This document shows, one piece after another, positions 1-6,826 of a stretch of DNA of 13,161 bases. The translations under genes were made by a program, and so were the position numbers. This DNA is from an uncultured Alphaproteobacteria bacterium (lineage in GTDB: Bacteria; Pseudomonadota; Alphaproteobacteria; UBA9655), in the NCBI GenBank assembly GCA_937967795.1, contig CALBSK010000066.1:1-13161 (forward strand). Reading direction: 5' to 3'. The stretch's first letter is position 1. Each line of letters begins with the position of its first letter. Below the pieces are notes generated by a model. It saw nothing but the letters and a program-made list of their open reading frames with translations. It was not told where the DNA came from and made no database searches.

Positions 1-2
1 CA

Positions 3-173
3 ATAGCTCAACTTGAGTATCTTTCTCAACAACTCTCTGAAGAATTAAGCATTGTTAAGCATTTTACATCCAAAGCATGGATCGAACTAGGCATTGCTCG
101 GGATACAATAAGAAGCCTTTCATTGACTTATGATGCGTGGAGACAAGAGAAAAAACTGGATCATGAGCACTAA
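3..173 (+). CDS. C-terminal end of an unknown protein (cut by window edge)
   Basis: The frame beginning at base 3 is open for 56 codons from the window edge to a TAA at 171-173, so the gene starts outside the window. The visible part is hydrophilic and predicted helical, rich in Glu, Leu, Lys and Ser, and ends in KKLDHEH. There is no membrane segment or catalytic motif, and I do not recognise the family. The same frame continues after the TAA into another protein-like stretch (174-314), so the TAA could be a nonsense mutation rather than the natural end. An ATG at 163-165 overlaps the end, but its frame closes after 13 codons. The open frame is the only support. Confidence 0.45.
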   Translation: MAQLEYLSQQLSEELSIVKHFTSKAWIELGIARDTIRSLSLTYDAWRQEKKLDHEH

Positions 174-368
174 TCCTCATTTTCTTCTTCAGACTCATTC
201 TTAAAATGGCCTGATCCCTTCTCGGAAGAGGAGCTTGGCTACTTAGAACATAGTATCTCTATGCCCTTAACAGCGTTACCTTCCCTGATTGGGATTACCC
301 AGGATGAGTCTTGTTGAAAAAATGAGGATGTGGCTGAGGAGCCTTTGGTCTTGGGTTGGGTGGTATGA
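163..368 (+). pseudogene. possible decayed small ORF
   Basis: After the TAA at 171 the same frame reads a protein-like sequence containing KWPDPFSEEELGYLEH and MPLTALPSLIGITQDESC. It meets TGA at 315-317, then continues with KNEDVAEEPLVLGWVV to a second TGA at 366-368. There is no in-frame start except an internal ATG in the middle. An ATG at 163-165 with an ATGA-type overlap on the upstream gene is in another frame and stops quickly. The pattern, acidic and Pro/Trp-containing peptide broken by stops and shifts, suggests a degraded gene once translationally coupled to the upstream one. Family unknown. It could also be chance open frame. Confidence 0.28.
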
Positions 369-436
369 TCAAATGGTTTCTCAGCCTTTTGCACATTTTA
401 TAAATATGATAAAAGCACCCTTTCAGAATGTTAAAG

Positions 437-1588
437 CTATTGTAGAGGCTCGTCTCCTTCTCTTAAAAGAGAAAGATATTTATCATAAGTATAAGTTCTA
501 CCTCTTTGAAGTCCTGTTATTTCTTTTATTATACCTATGGCTTCAAGATGATCTAAAGCTAATTTTACTGTATGAGGGGAAAGTTTTAAATTCGAGGCTA
601 ATTCTGGAACGCTTACGATGGGCTTTCTATGAAGATATTTGAACACTTTCTCAACTGATCGCGAGACTCTGCCTAAGCTATTGATTTTATCCATATCTAA
701 TTTCATTAAATGAGTCAGTTTCATAGCAGTTTCAAAAGCATCATTAGAGGTTTCAATGACTCCTTGCAGAAAAAACCTTATCCATTCATTCCATTGATTT
801 TCTTCTCGCACTTTTTGAAGCAAGCTATAATATTTCGTTCGATGCTTTTTAAAAAAATAACTTAGATAGAAAATAGGTTGTTTTATTAAATTCCTTTCAC
901 AAAGCAATAAAGTAATAAGGAGTCGTCCTAACCTTCCATTCCCATCAAGAAAGGGGTGAATACTTTCAAATTGCAAGTGAATTACTGCAATCTTGATAAG
1001 AAGAGGTAAGCTAACGCCCCTCGTATGGATGAAGGTCTCCAAGTCTCCCATTAATTGGGTAACCTTTTGGGGTGGAGGAGGAACAAAAATTGCATTGCCA
1101 GGGCGAGTGCCCCCAATCCAATTTTGAGAATATCTAAATTCCCCTGGCTTTTTGTCGTGCCCACGAACACCGCGCATGAGGATGTCATGAATTTCCCGAA
1201 TTAACCGGAGGGAAATTGGAAAATTTTCCCTTTGAATTTTGTTAATACCATAATTGATTGCTGCTACATAATTAGTAACTTCTTCTACATCGCTAAAAGG
1301 TACAGACGGTTTTTTATTGTTTTCTGCTAAAAAAAGATCTGCAAGTGAAGATTGAGTCCCTTCAATTTGAGATGATAAAAGAGCTTCTTTCCGCACATAA
1401 AGATAAATGAAGAGATTGACATCGGGTAAAAAAAAAGTCATGGCGTCTAACTTGCCTAGCTCTTGATTTGCTTGATCAAGCAAAGTGTAAAAAGGCTCTA
1501 AGTTTAGCTTTGGAGGCAAAGTGCCAGGAATATACACTTTATAGGCTTCTCCTGCGCCTTTAATTTCTTCAAAAGTTCCAAAATGCAT
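437..1588 (-). CDS. fic: Fic-family protein adenylyltransferase with C-terminal winged helix
   Basis: The 383-residue protein has the complete Fic core motif at residues 211-222 (HPFLDGNGRLGR), with catalytic His211. Fic enzymes usually transfer AMP from ATP to hydroxyl side chains of target proteins. The N-terminal region carries the class II inhibitory-helix motif (S/T)xxxE(G/N) as SSQIEG at residues 72-77; Glu76 would block productive ATP binding, so the enzyme is probably auto-inhibited. Residues 320-370 look like a winged helix-turn-helix (SVPELASNLKLSPHTVKLAL), typical of this Fic subclass and suggesting DNA binding. The start ATG has AAGG eight bases upstream. Repeated TGCATTA half-sites in front of the gene could be its own operator. 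Complete and apparently intact. The target is unknown; it may be a stand-alone regulator or toxin-like cargo. Confidence 0.93.
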   Translation of the reverse strand: MHFGTFEEIKGAGEAYKVYIPGTLPPKLNLEPFYTLLDQANQELGKLDAMTFFLPDVNLFIYLYVRKEALLSSQIEGTQSSLADLFLAENNKKPSVPFSDVEEVTNYVAAINYGINKIQRENFPISLRLIREIHDILMRGVRGHDKKPGEFRYSQNWIGGTRPGNAIFVPPPPQKVTQLMGDLETFIHTRGVSLPLLIKIAVIHLQFESIHPFLDGNGRLGRLLITLLLCERNLIKQPIFYLSYFFKKHRTKYYSLLQKVREENQWNEWIRFFLQGVIETSNDAFETAMKLTHLMKLDMDKINSLGRVSRSVEKVFKYLHRKPIVSVPELASNLKLSPHTVKLALDHLEAIGIIKEITGLQRGRTYTYDKYLSLLREGDEPLQ

Positions 1589-1692
1589 AAACAGTGCCTT
1601 ATCTTCATTAACAGTGGTATTTAATGCATGTTAATCTATTAAAGTGCATTAATAAACAGAATAATGCAGAATTAGGGATAAAACTGCATTAA
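1583..1692. promoter_or_regulatory. phased TGCATTA half-site array upstream of fic (candidate operator)
   Basis: Four half-sites alternate in direction: TTAATGCA (1621-1628), TGCATTAA (1645-1652), TAATGCA (1662-1668) and TGCATTAA (1685-1692). Their TGCA cores begin at 1625, 1645, 1665 and 1685, exactly 20 bp apart, close to two helical turns. A one-mismatch copy, TTCATTAA (1604-1611), and the palindrome ATGCAT at 1583-1588, which covers the fic start codon, continue the phase at 20-21 bp. Alternating direction makes the pairs inverted repeats, as expected for dimers stacked on one DNA face. The likely ligand is the Fic winged helix (inference). No convincing -35/-10 pair was identified for fic. 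Confidence 0.6.
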
Positions 1693-1815
1693 ACATACCT
1701 TATCTTTCATATGAGCTATTATCTGGGAAATCCGCATCTTCTTAAGCTAGGACAATTAGAAATCGAATCGACTCATCGTTGAATAAGCCCTTTACACCTT
1801 ACTCCTCGGTTAATG

Positions 1816-1834
1816 GTTGCGACAATTTCGCAAC
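1816..1834. repeat. perfect 7-bp inverted repeat
   Basis: GTTGCGA and TCGCAAC are separated by five bases (CAATT). The plus-strand 3' side is followed by AATCTTTTCTC, weakly terminator-like, but no gene reads into it on that strand. It lies in the gap between fic and the coiled-coil gene and could be a protein-binding site. The rest of 1693-1928 shows no gene that I can support. Confidence 0.35.
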
Positions 1835-1928
1835 AATCTTTTCTCATTTTCCAATGAAGAAGAACGAATTCTGAATTGACATAATGAATAATTCGGCCTT
1901 TGGTAAGCAAAACAATCGCTTCGTTCTC

Positions 1929-1956
1929 TTTAGTATTCATGATATATTTTTATAAT
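1929..1956 (+). promoter_or_regulatory. candidate promoter of the coiled-coil gene
   Basis: A perfect -10 hexamer TATAAT (1951-1956) lies 16 bp after a weak -35, TTTAGT (1929-1934). Transcription would begin near 1963, supporting a downstream start for the next gene rather than the upstream TTG at 1900. A TTGACA at 1876-1881 is a perfect -35 but lacks a good -10 at the right spacing. Confidence 0.4.
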
Positions 1957-1989
1957 AAATTAAAAAGAAAAGGATCTTTGAATACCTCC

Positions 1990-2616
1990 ATGCTAAACGA
2001 TAATTCCGCCTCCAGCTTTGAAGCCTTAGAAAAGCAGCTCGCCAAGGATGCGCTTGAGAAAGCTCTCAAGGATCTTCATGGCAAGATTACCCAAGAAATC
2101 GAAAGAAATAAAAAAGACTTTTCTCAGGAGATTCAGAAAACCCTTTCAAGTTTTAGGGATAACCTTGAGAAAAATGTCTCTGAAGAGATCGACAAAAAGA
2201 TTTCATCGCTCTTTGAAAAGCACTTTAAAGACGTAAGTTCCCAAGTCAAAATCAGCTTTGATGAGATGGTTTCTCCTGTTCTCCAAAAGACGGAAGATGA
2301 TATGCAGCGCTTCCGTAATCAAGGAGAAAGTACCCTCCGCTCATGGGGAACAATGATGAGTCAATACGAGAGCTTGTGGACAAAGCCTTTCTTTGTGATG
2401 TTTTCGGCGTCTATTCTTACAGGAATAGTTCTCTCTCTTGTTTTTTCTTATTTCCTGGGAAGGGCGCAAGGGGAATTGATAGAGCATTACAAAAAGAAGC
2501 TCCTTTCTTATGAAAATGCACTTCAAGGGTATTATGAAAGAGAAAAGGCTAAAGAAGCTCAAACAAAAAACAATCGGGATAAACCCATCCCCTCCCCTAA
2601 GAAAAAGTTAAAGTGA
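1990..2616 (+). CDS. coiled-coil protein with one membrane segment
   Basis: I do not recognise the family. From ATG 1990 the protein has 208 residues. Residues about 8-110 are charged and helical with heptad-like spacing of Leu, Ile and Phe (strong coiled-coil look). Residues about 134-156 are a hydrophobic membrane segment (PFFVMFSASILTGIVLSLVF). A basic tail ends in PSPKKKLK. Most of the protein is probably on one side of the inner membrane. The frame extends upstream to TTG 1900 through another hydrophobic stretch, but the TATAAT at 1951 argues for TTG 1978 or ATG 1990; AGGA at 1971-1974 is poorly spaced for either. It converges on traA with only three bases between stop codons. Such a membrane-tethered coiled coil beside a relaxase could assist relaxosome docking, by analogy with small Mob accessory proteins; this is inference only. 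Confidence 0.72.
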   Translation: MLNDNSASSFEALEKQLAKDALEKALKDLHGKITQEIERNKKDFSQEIQKTLSSFRDNLEKNVSEEIDKKISSLFEKHFKDVSSQVKISFDEMVSPVLQKTEDDMQRFRNQGESTLRSWGTMMSQYESLWTKPFFVMFSASILTGIVLSLVFSYFLGRAQGELIEHYKKKLLSYENALQGYYEREKAKEAQTKNNRDKPIPSPKKKLK

Positions 2617-2619
2617 CGT

Positions 2620-5583
2620 TCACAAAGAAATTCCTCCTCGACTAAGATTCAGCTCATGACTATGGACCTTTTCCTGAGCGGCTTGTTTGATTGCCTTTCC
2701 TATATTTGGATCTAGACTTTCGATGTGAGCAAAGGCCTCTTTGTTGTTAAAAATACCTTTTCCAATCTTGTGAAGCTCTTTTTGCACATCATCGGGATCA
2801 GGAGAATGCTTGACTTCATATTTCAATTCCTTAAACTTGTAATAAGCTGAAAGCGCTTCTCTGAATTCTTTTCCGAAGTCTTTTTTATTTCTTTTATTTT
2901 GTATGAAAGTCGAAGCTTTCTCTTGATGAGCTTGAGGGGCTTTTTCTTTGGCCATCTCTTCTCCTTTACGAGCCTCTTGCAGACTCGCTAAAAGCTTTAA
3001 GGCTTTATCCGGATCTTCCCGTGCAGCCTCAAAAGTGAGCTTCCTTGATTCATCGGAAAGATAGCTTAAAACCGAGGATTGAAGTTCTTTGCCAACAGTT
3101 TCCAATTTTTTCTCATAAAGCTCAAGAAAGGGTTCTCGCCGAGATTGCCAATATTGAATGGCGGCTTCTTCTCCGTGAAGCTTTAAGCCTTCTGCAAAAA
3201 CGCGTTTGTAATGATCTGCTTGCTTAAAGGCCGGGTGCTTCCAGTCCTCATAAACAGCTTGAAGAGAGGGGTTGGTTTGCGGAGGTAGAGATTTTTCAAT
3301 TCGGTAAAACGCTTCATTCTTATGGAACGCGTCTTTAACTTTTGTAGCGATGTTTTCAACCCCATCCCTCAGGCGAGTTTTAAGGGATTTTTCTTCTTGT
3401 CTCCGCGTCAGATCTTTTTGGGTATCAAAGGCGAGGCTGGTTCCTTTTCTCTCATCGCGGCTCATTTGTCGGATGAGAGAGACTTCATGAGGCGTTTCAT
3501 CCTTGGAAACAAAGAGCGAAAGGGATTTTGTCTGGCGGGTCAAGGCTACATAGTTCGTAGCTTTGTTGGTGGTTTGGCTGTGAAGAACATAAACATGATC
3601 GAGGGTTGATCCTTGAGCCTTATAAACCGTTGAGGCATAACCATGGCGCAGGCCATCGTAAGTGGAAGGGTCAATCTCTTTCTTTTCTCCATTATCAAAA
3701 TAAACGGCTATGGTCTTTGGACTAAGGCGTTCAATCACGCCAAAATGTCCATTGATAAGTTCCTGGTTTTTATCGGTTTTTGTCAACTGAATGCGATCAC
3801 CTGTCGCAAAGGCCATTTTACCTCTTTGAGTCATACAGGTGAGTTCTACTTCTCCAAGTTTTCCTTGGCTTCGGAGAATATCCCTGACCCCTTGATTTAA
3901 GACATCCACGTCCACATTCTTTTGAGCGAGAATCTGCCGTGTTTCGTGAGGGTGGATTTGGCTGTCCTTGGCCCAAACTTTTAAAAGCTCCGTAAGGGCT
4001 TCTTCCTTAGACTCCTTCCAATCAATGCAATCTTTCTCTTGAAGAAGGTATACGGCACTTTTGATATCTCCTTTGGAAAGATCTTCGGAGATTCTTTTGT
4101 GCCAATCAATGATTTGTCGTCTAACATCCTTTAATTCAACGGATTCATACCGATCGGCTAGAGTTTTAAAGACGCCTCCACGATCCACAGAGCTCAGCTG
4201 GCGATCATCTCCGACGAGAATAAGTTTAGCTCCACTGGTTTTAACGGCATGGAAAAGCTCGACAGAAAGTTCTGTCCCAAGCATGCCTGCCTCATCAACG
4301 ACGACGAGAGTATTTGAATGAAGATTTTCTCTGCCGTTTTTGAAAGCGAAGAGAAAAGCATGACAGGTTTTAGCCTCTTTAAACCCACTTTCTCTAAGGT
4401 CTGTAGCAACCTTATGAGTTGGCGCTAATCCGAGAACCCGATAGCCGTTCTCTTCATGAGCCTCACGAATCGCATTCAGTACATAGCTTTTCCCCACACC
4501 GGCTCGGCCTTGAACGAGCGAAAGGTTTTGTCCTGATGTGACACACAATTCATAGGCCTTTTGTTGTTCTTCACTTAAAGTTTTTTCTTGAGTACTTTCA
4601 GCAGCAAGGCAAGGAGTAGACTTCTTCGCAATGGCATCAGTAAAACGGATAAGTTTTTCTTCCTCTGCTCTTACCTCTCGTGTTGTGAAGGAACCTGTCG
4701 CATTGCCTGTTTCTTTATCATAGAGAGGCAAAACCGTTGGATGGCTTAAAACCTTTTCAAAAATCTGGCCTCTTTCCTCCACAGGAACATGTTTTTTTAG
4801 GAAGATTTCTAACTCTCTTTGAGAAAAAACAGCTTGGTTCCGGGTAAGGGCTTCCAAAACATTTCCGGGATCTTTGGCCAATTCTTGGTTGGCTTTTTGC
4901 AGCATCTGTGATCTTAAAATAGCCTCATTCATATGATGGCGCATGCGCACAGGTCCCAAATGCTCTTGGACAAGAACGCCAATCGGATCCACGCGGAGGT
5001 CGTATCCCTTTTCTTCAAAGTAGGTATTTTGCAGGTCCCTCCAAAGCTCACCCCAAACATCAGCTTCAACCACAAAGCCTTTGCGGATAGTGGGGTCTAA
5101 ATCCCGTGCTTTTGTTTTTTCAAAGCTAAGCCCATCTTCAGAAAACCGCCGTGTTGTGACCAGCAAGTGGGCATGCCAGTTTTTCTCGCTTTCATCCGGG
5201 TCATGAATATCGACCTGAACACCGAGCCCTTTCTCAATGAAATGATCTCTTGCAAAACGTCGGGTGAGCTCAATGCGATCCTCAAGCGTCACTTGAGGAT
5301 CATCGGGAAGGGCCAGAACAAATTCTTTTTGAAGTTGGCTGTCTTTGCGTTTTTCACACCGCTCCACCTCATTCCACAGGACAGAGCTGTTTTTAAATTT
5401 TTCATCTATTCCCTCAGGGAGAAAGATTTCATGATGAACATTTCCTCCGCGATCTTTAAAAGAGAAAAGCTCACCCGTTCTTTCGCAGCGAATCTCCTCC
5501 CTTTGATTATAGGACGCTTTTCGACAGACGTTGCCGCCTTGACTTCTTGAGACATACTCACAACGAGCAAATTGGATGGCCAT
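2620..5583 (-). CDS. traA: Ti-type conjugative relaxase-helicase TraA (MOBQ)
   Basis: TraA nicks oriT, stays bound to the 5' end of the cut strand and unwinds it for transfer. This 987-residue protein appears complete. Residues 1-215 are the MobA/MobL relaxase domain: Tyr25 in ASYNQRE aligns with the catalytic tyrosine of MOBQ enzymes, and His127 with His137-x-His139 (NWHAH) gives the metal-binding HUH site. Residues about 330-695 are a RecD/TraI-like superfamily 1 helicase: Walker A GRAGVGKS at 359-366, Walker B VVVDEAG with Asp430-Glu431, motif III GDDRQ at 458-462, then YKAQGST (654-660) and YVALTR (678-683). The C-terminal 250 residues are helical and charged. The start MAIQFARCEYVSR matches family N-termini, but no Shine-Dalgarno precedes it. 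Divergent from traD across the presumed oriT. All motifs are intact, so it is probably functional. Confidence 0.96.
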   Translation of the reverse strand: MAIQFARCEYVSRSQGGNVCRKASYNQREEIRCERTGELFSFKDRGGNVHHEIFLPEGIDEKFKNSSVLWNEVERCEKRKDSQLQKEFVLALPDDPQVTLEDRIELTRRFARDHFIEKGLGVQVDIHDPDESEKNWHAHLLVTTRRFSEDGLSFEKTKARDLDPTIRKGFVVEADVWGELWRDLQNTYFEEKGYDLRVDPIGVLVQEHLGPVRMRHHMNEAILRSQMLQKANQELAKDPGNVLEALTRNQAVFSQRELEIFLKKHVPVEERGQIFEKVLSHPTVLPLYDKETGNATGSFTTREVRAEEEKLIRFTDAIAKKSTPCLAAESTQEKTLSEEQQKAYELCVTSGQNLSLVQGRAGVGKSYVLNAIREAHEENGYRVLGLAPTHKVATDLRESGFKEAKTCHAFLFAFKNGRENLHSNTLVVVDEAGMLGTELSVELFHAVKTSGAKLILVGDDRQLSSVDRGGVFKTLADRYESVELKDVRRQIIDWHKRISEDLSKGDIKSAVYLLQEKDCIDWKESKEEALTELLKVWAKDSQIHPHETRQILAQKNVDVDVLNQGVRDILRSQGKLGEVELTCMTQRGKMAFATGDRIQLTKTDKNQELINGHFGVIERLSPKTIAVYFDNGEKKEIDPSTYDGLRHGYASTVYKAQGSTLDHVYVLHSQTTNKATNYVALTRQTKSLSLFVSKDETPHEVSLIRQMSRDERKGTSLAFDTQKDLTRRQEEKSLKTRLRDGVENIATKVKDAFHKNEAFYRIEKSLPPQTNPSLQAVYEDWKHPAFKQADHYKRVFAEGLKLHGEEAAIQYWQSRREPFLELYEKKLETVGKELQSSVLSYLSDESRKLTFEAAREDPDKALKLLASLQEARKGEEMAKEKAPQAHQEKASTFIQNKRNKKDFGKEFREALSAYYKFKELKYEVKHSPDPDDVQKELHKIGKGIFNNKEAFAHIESLDPNIGKAIKQAAQEKVHSHELNLSRGGISL

Positions 5584-5613
5584 AGGATTTTTGGGGGGCT
5601 AGAGTTAAGGATA

Positions 5614-5642
5614 AATATAGCAAAAACCAGCGTTGGACACAA
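5614..5642 (-). promoter_or_regulatory. candidate traA promoter overlapping the inverted repeats
   Basis: On the minus strand TTGTGT (5642-5637) and TATATT (5619-5614) are separated by 17 bp, the optimal spacing. The -10 matches five of six consensus bases and the -35 matches three. The -35 lies inside the hairpin group at 5630-5660, so a protein bound there, including TraA itself, could repress traA. Confidence 0.45.
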
Positions 5643-5669
5643 CGCATATTGCGTATGTCCCAGATCTGG
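5630..5669. other. candidate oriT: nested inverted repeats between traA and traD
   Basis: Several symmetric elements crowd into 40 bp. GCGTTG-GACA-CAACGC (5630-5645) is a perfect 6-bp hairpin. ACGCA-TAT-TGCGT (5642-5654) is a second hairpin sharing bases with the first. GGACA (5635-5639) and TGTCC (5656-5660) form an outer stem around the second. CCAGATCTGG (5660-5669) is a perfect 10-bp palindrome. The first and second hairpins cannot form together. In Ti-type systems oriT lies in the traA/traD-side intergenic region, which fits this place. I could not identify a nic sequence with confidence. Confidence 0.5.
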
Positions 5670-5756
5670 CTCTCTGGTCTCTAACACCTTCGGTGGATTT
5701 TTAACGATTGTCTTGATATTATTTTATTTATGAACGCCCATTTTTAAAGATTCACT

Positions 5757-5784
5757 TGCTTTTTAGCCTTATTTTCTTTATCAT
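5757..5784 (+). promoter_or_regulatory. candidate traD promoter
   Basis: TTGCTT (5757-5762) and TATCAT (5779-5784) are 16 bp apart; the -10 matches five of six consensus bases, the -35 only three. It would begin transcription about 25-30 bp before the traD start codon, which itself has no visible Shine-Dalgarno. Confidence 0.3.
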
Positions 5785-5817
5785 TTCAATAGTAAGCTCT
5801 TCCCCTTGGTGTAGCGC

Positions 5818-6117
5818 ATGACAAAAATCAATCTCATCGAAAAACGCAAAAAAACCCTTGAACAAAGGATGAATAAGCTAAAAGCTATGGAAGCCTCACT
5901 CAATGTTCAGGAACGAAAGCAACGAACTCGCAGGCTCATTGAGCTCGGAGGACTCGTTCTAAAAGCTCATCTTGCCGATTGGGATTCCAATACCCTTTTC
6001 GGCGCTTTGCTGTTCATCAAAGAACGCGAAGCTGACCCCCAACAATTGGAGTCCTGGACCCATAAGGGAGGGTCAACTTTTGCTTCGGAGAAAACAAAAA
6101 AACCTTCTATCATTTAA
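5818..6117 (+). CDS. traD: conjugal transfer protein TraD (Ti-type)
   Basis: This small protein of 99 residues has a basic, helical N-terminus (residues 1-40, with a run of Lys/Arg and heptad-like Leu/Met). It is followed by the family hallmark RRLIELGGLVLKAHLADWD at residues 38-56, with FGALLF after it. The IELGGLVxKAxL block is characteristic of the small Ti-type TraD, which is unrelated to the F-plasmid coupling ATPase of the same name. Its exact role is not settled; it is encoded next to traA and traG in Ti-type transfer regions and is probably a relaxosome accessory protein. It is divergent from traA across the presumed oriT. The N-terminus is somewhat longer than in Ti-plasmid TraD. No membrane segment. 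Confidence 0.88.
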   Translation: MTKINLIEKRKKTLEQRMNKLKAMEASLNVQERKQRTRRLIELGGLVLKAHLADWDSNTLFGALLFIKEREADPQQLESWTHKGGSTFASEKTKKPSII

Positions 6118-6265
6118 AGTCTGATATACAGTCTGGGAAAGGTGCAAGGACTCATTAAAATGTAAGTTCTCCCTAGCCTTATAACCAATCAAGACTTTTA
6201 AGTGAGCCTTTATTTCTTGTTATATGAGGAATGCTTACTTTAAAGATGTCGTGTATTATAAAATT

Positions 6266-6826
6266 TTACATGGGTGGTGGAGGTGAATCACCCCAAACAC
6301 CTATCCATTGTGACTGATAAATTGCATCATGAAACAAAATCCAGCTTCTTTTTGTTAATTTTCCATTTTGTAAAATTTTTTGAATGATTTTAATAGCTTT
6401 TCCAAAATCAACGAGAGCAAAGTCTATGTAAGAATATCTTAAACCTGTACCTCCCCCAATCACACAGCCAAGTTTTTCTTTTTGTAGAGCTTCATTGAGT
6501 GCATCTTCGATTGTGGTGCGATCAATAAATATGTCTTGGTTTAAGTCTTCTGCAGCACCATCTATTTTCAAGTAGAGAAATATTTCATTGTGATTGGAAA
6601 ATCTTTCTGAGAAAAAATCATTGTACCCAAAATAGGTAGCGTTAAATAGATCTCCTTCTACTTGTAGAAAAGGAGAAACGTATAAGTCTTGTTTTTTCGG
6701 ATAATCACCTTGTTCCAAAGGTGTTGCTTTCATGAGACCCCAATAAATGTCGTTATTATTAATTATCTTATAATAGGGGTCTTTAGGTAAACGTGACCTA
6801 ATGGCTATTATTTCATTTGTGAAAGT
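6266..6826 (-). CDS. downstream half of a frameshift-split gene (unknown family)
   Basis: An ATG at 6733 would give 155 residues, but the same frame is open and protein-like for 31 more codons upstream, with TFTNEIIAIRSRLPKDPYYK and NDIYWGLMKATPLEQ. No ATG, GTG or TTG lies in that extension. A -1 shift at the A7 tract on the minus strand (plus-strand T7 at 6826-6832) joins this frame to the preceding gene as one 405-residue product. The recognisable part is a Gly-rich block GCVIGGGTGLRYSYIDFAL, then SWILFHDAIYQSQWIG and a Pro-rich end PPPPM. I recall similar blocks in uncharacterised proteins often near toxin-immunity genes, but cannot name the family. No signal peptide or membrane segment. 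Read it as the second half of the gene beginning at 7482; whether the shift is programmed, a mutation or a sequencing error is open. Confidence 0.6.
   Translation of the reverse strand, partial: TFTNEIIAIRSRLPKDPYYKIINNNDIYWGLMKATPLEQGDYPKKQDLYVSPFLQVEGDLFNATYFGYNDFFSERFSNHNEIFLYLKIDGAAEDLNQDIFIDRTTIEDALNEALQKEKLGCVIGGGTGLRYSYIDFALVDFGKAIKIIQKILQNGKLTKRSWILFHDAIYQSQWIGVWGDSPPPPM

Noticed and set aside
289..642. Plus-strand ORF of 117 codons
   Set aside because: It overlaps the 3' end of fic on the other strand for 200 bases, has a TTG start without a binding site, and the hydrophobic C-terminal part is the antisense of the Fic winged helix.
1583..1692. CRISPR-like regular spacing
   Set aside because: Units are only 8 bp, alternate in direction and have no 20-40 bp conserved repeat or cas genes, so an operator array fits better.
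3322..3609. Plus-strand ORFs inside traA (also 3045, 3643, 4061, 5167)
   Set aside because: All are shadows of the traA coding strand, which has intact motifs through these positions.
5406..5687. Minus-strand ORF of 93 codons across the traA start
   Set aside because: It is out of frame with traA and covers the traA start and candidate oriT; no family features.
5685..5701. CACC-TTC-GGTG hairpin followed by GATTTTT as a terminator
   Set aside because: The stem is only four pairs and no gene ends there on the plus strand; possible part of the oriT region instead.
6200..6240. AAGTGAGC / GCTTACTT inverted repeat after traD
   Set aside because: One mismatch and a 25-base loop without a T-run, too weak to call a terminator.
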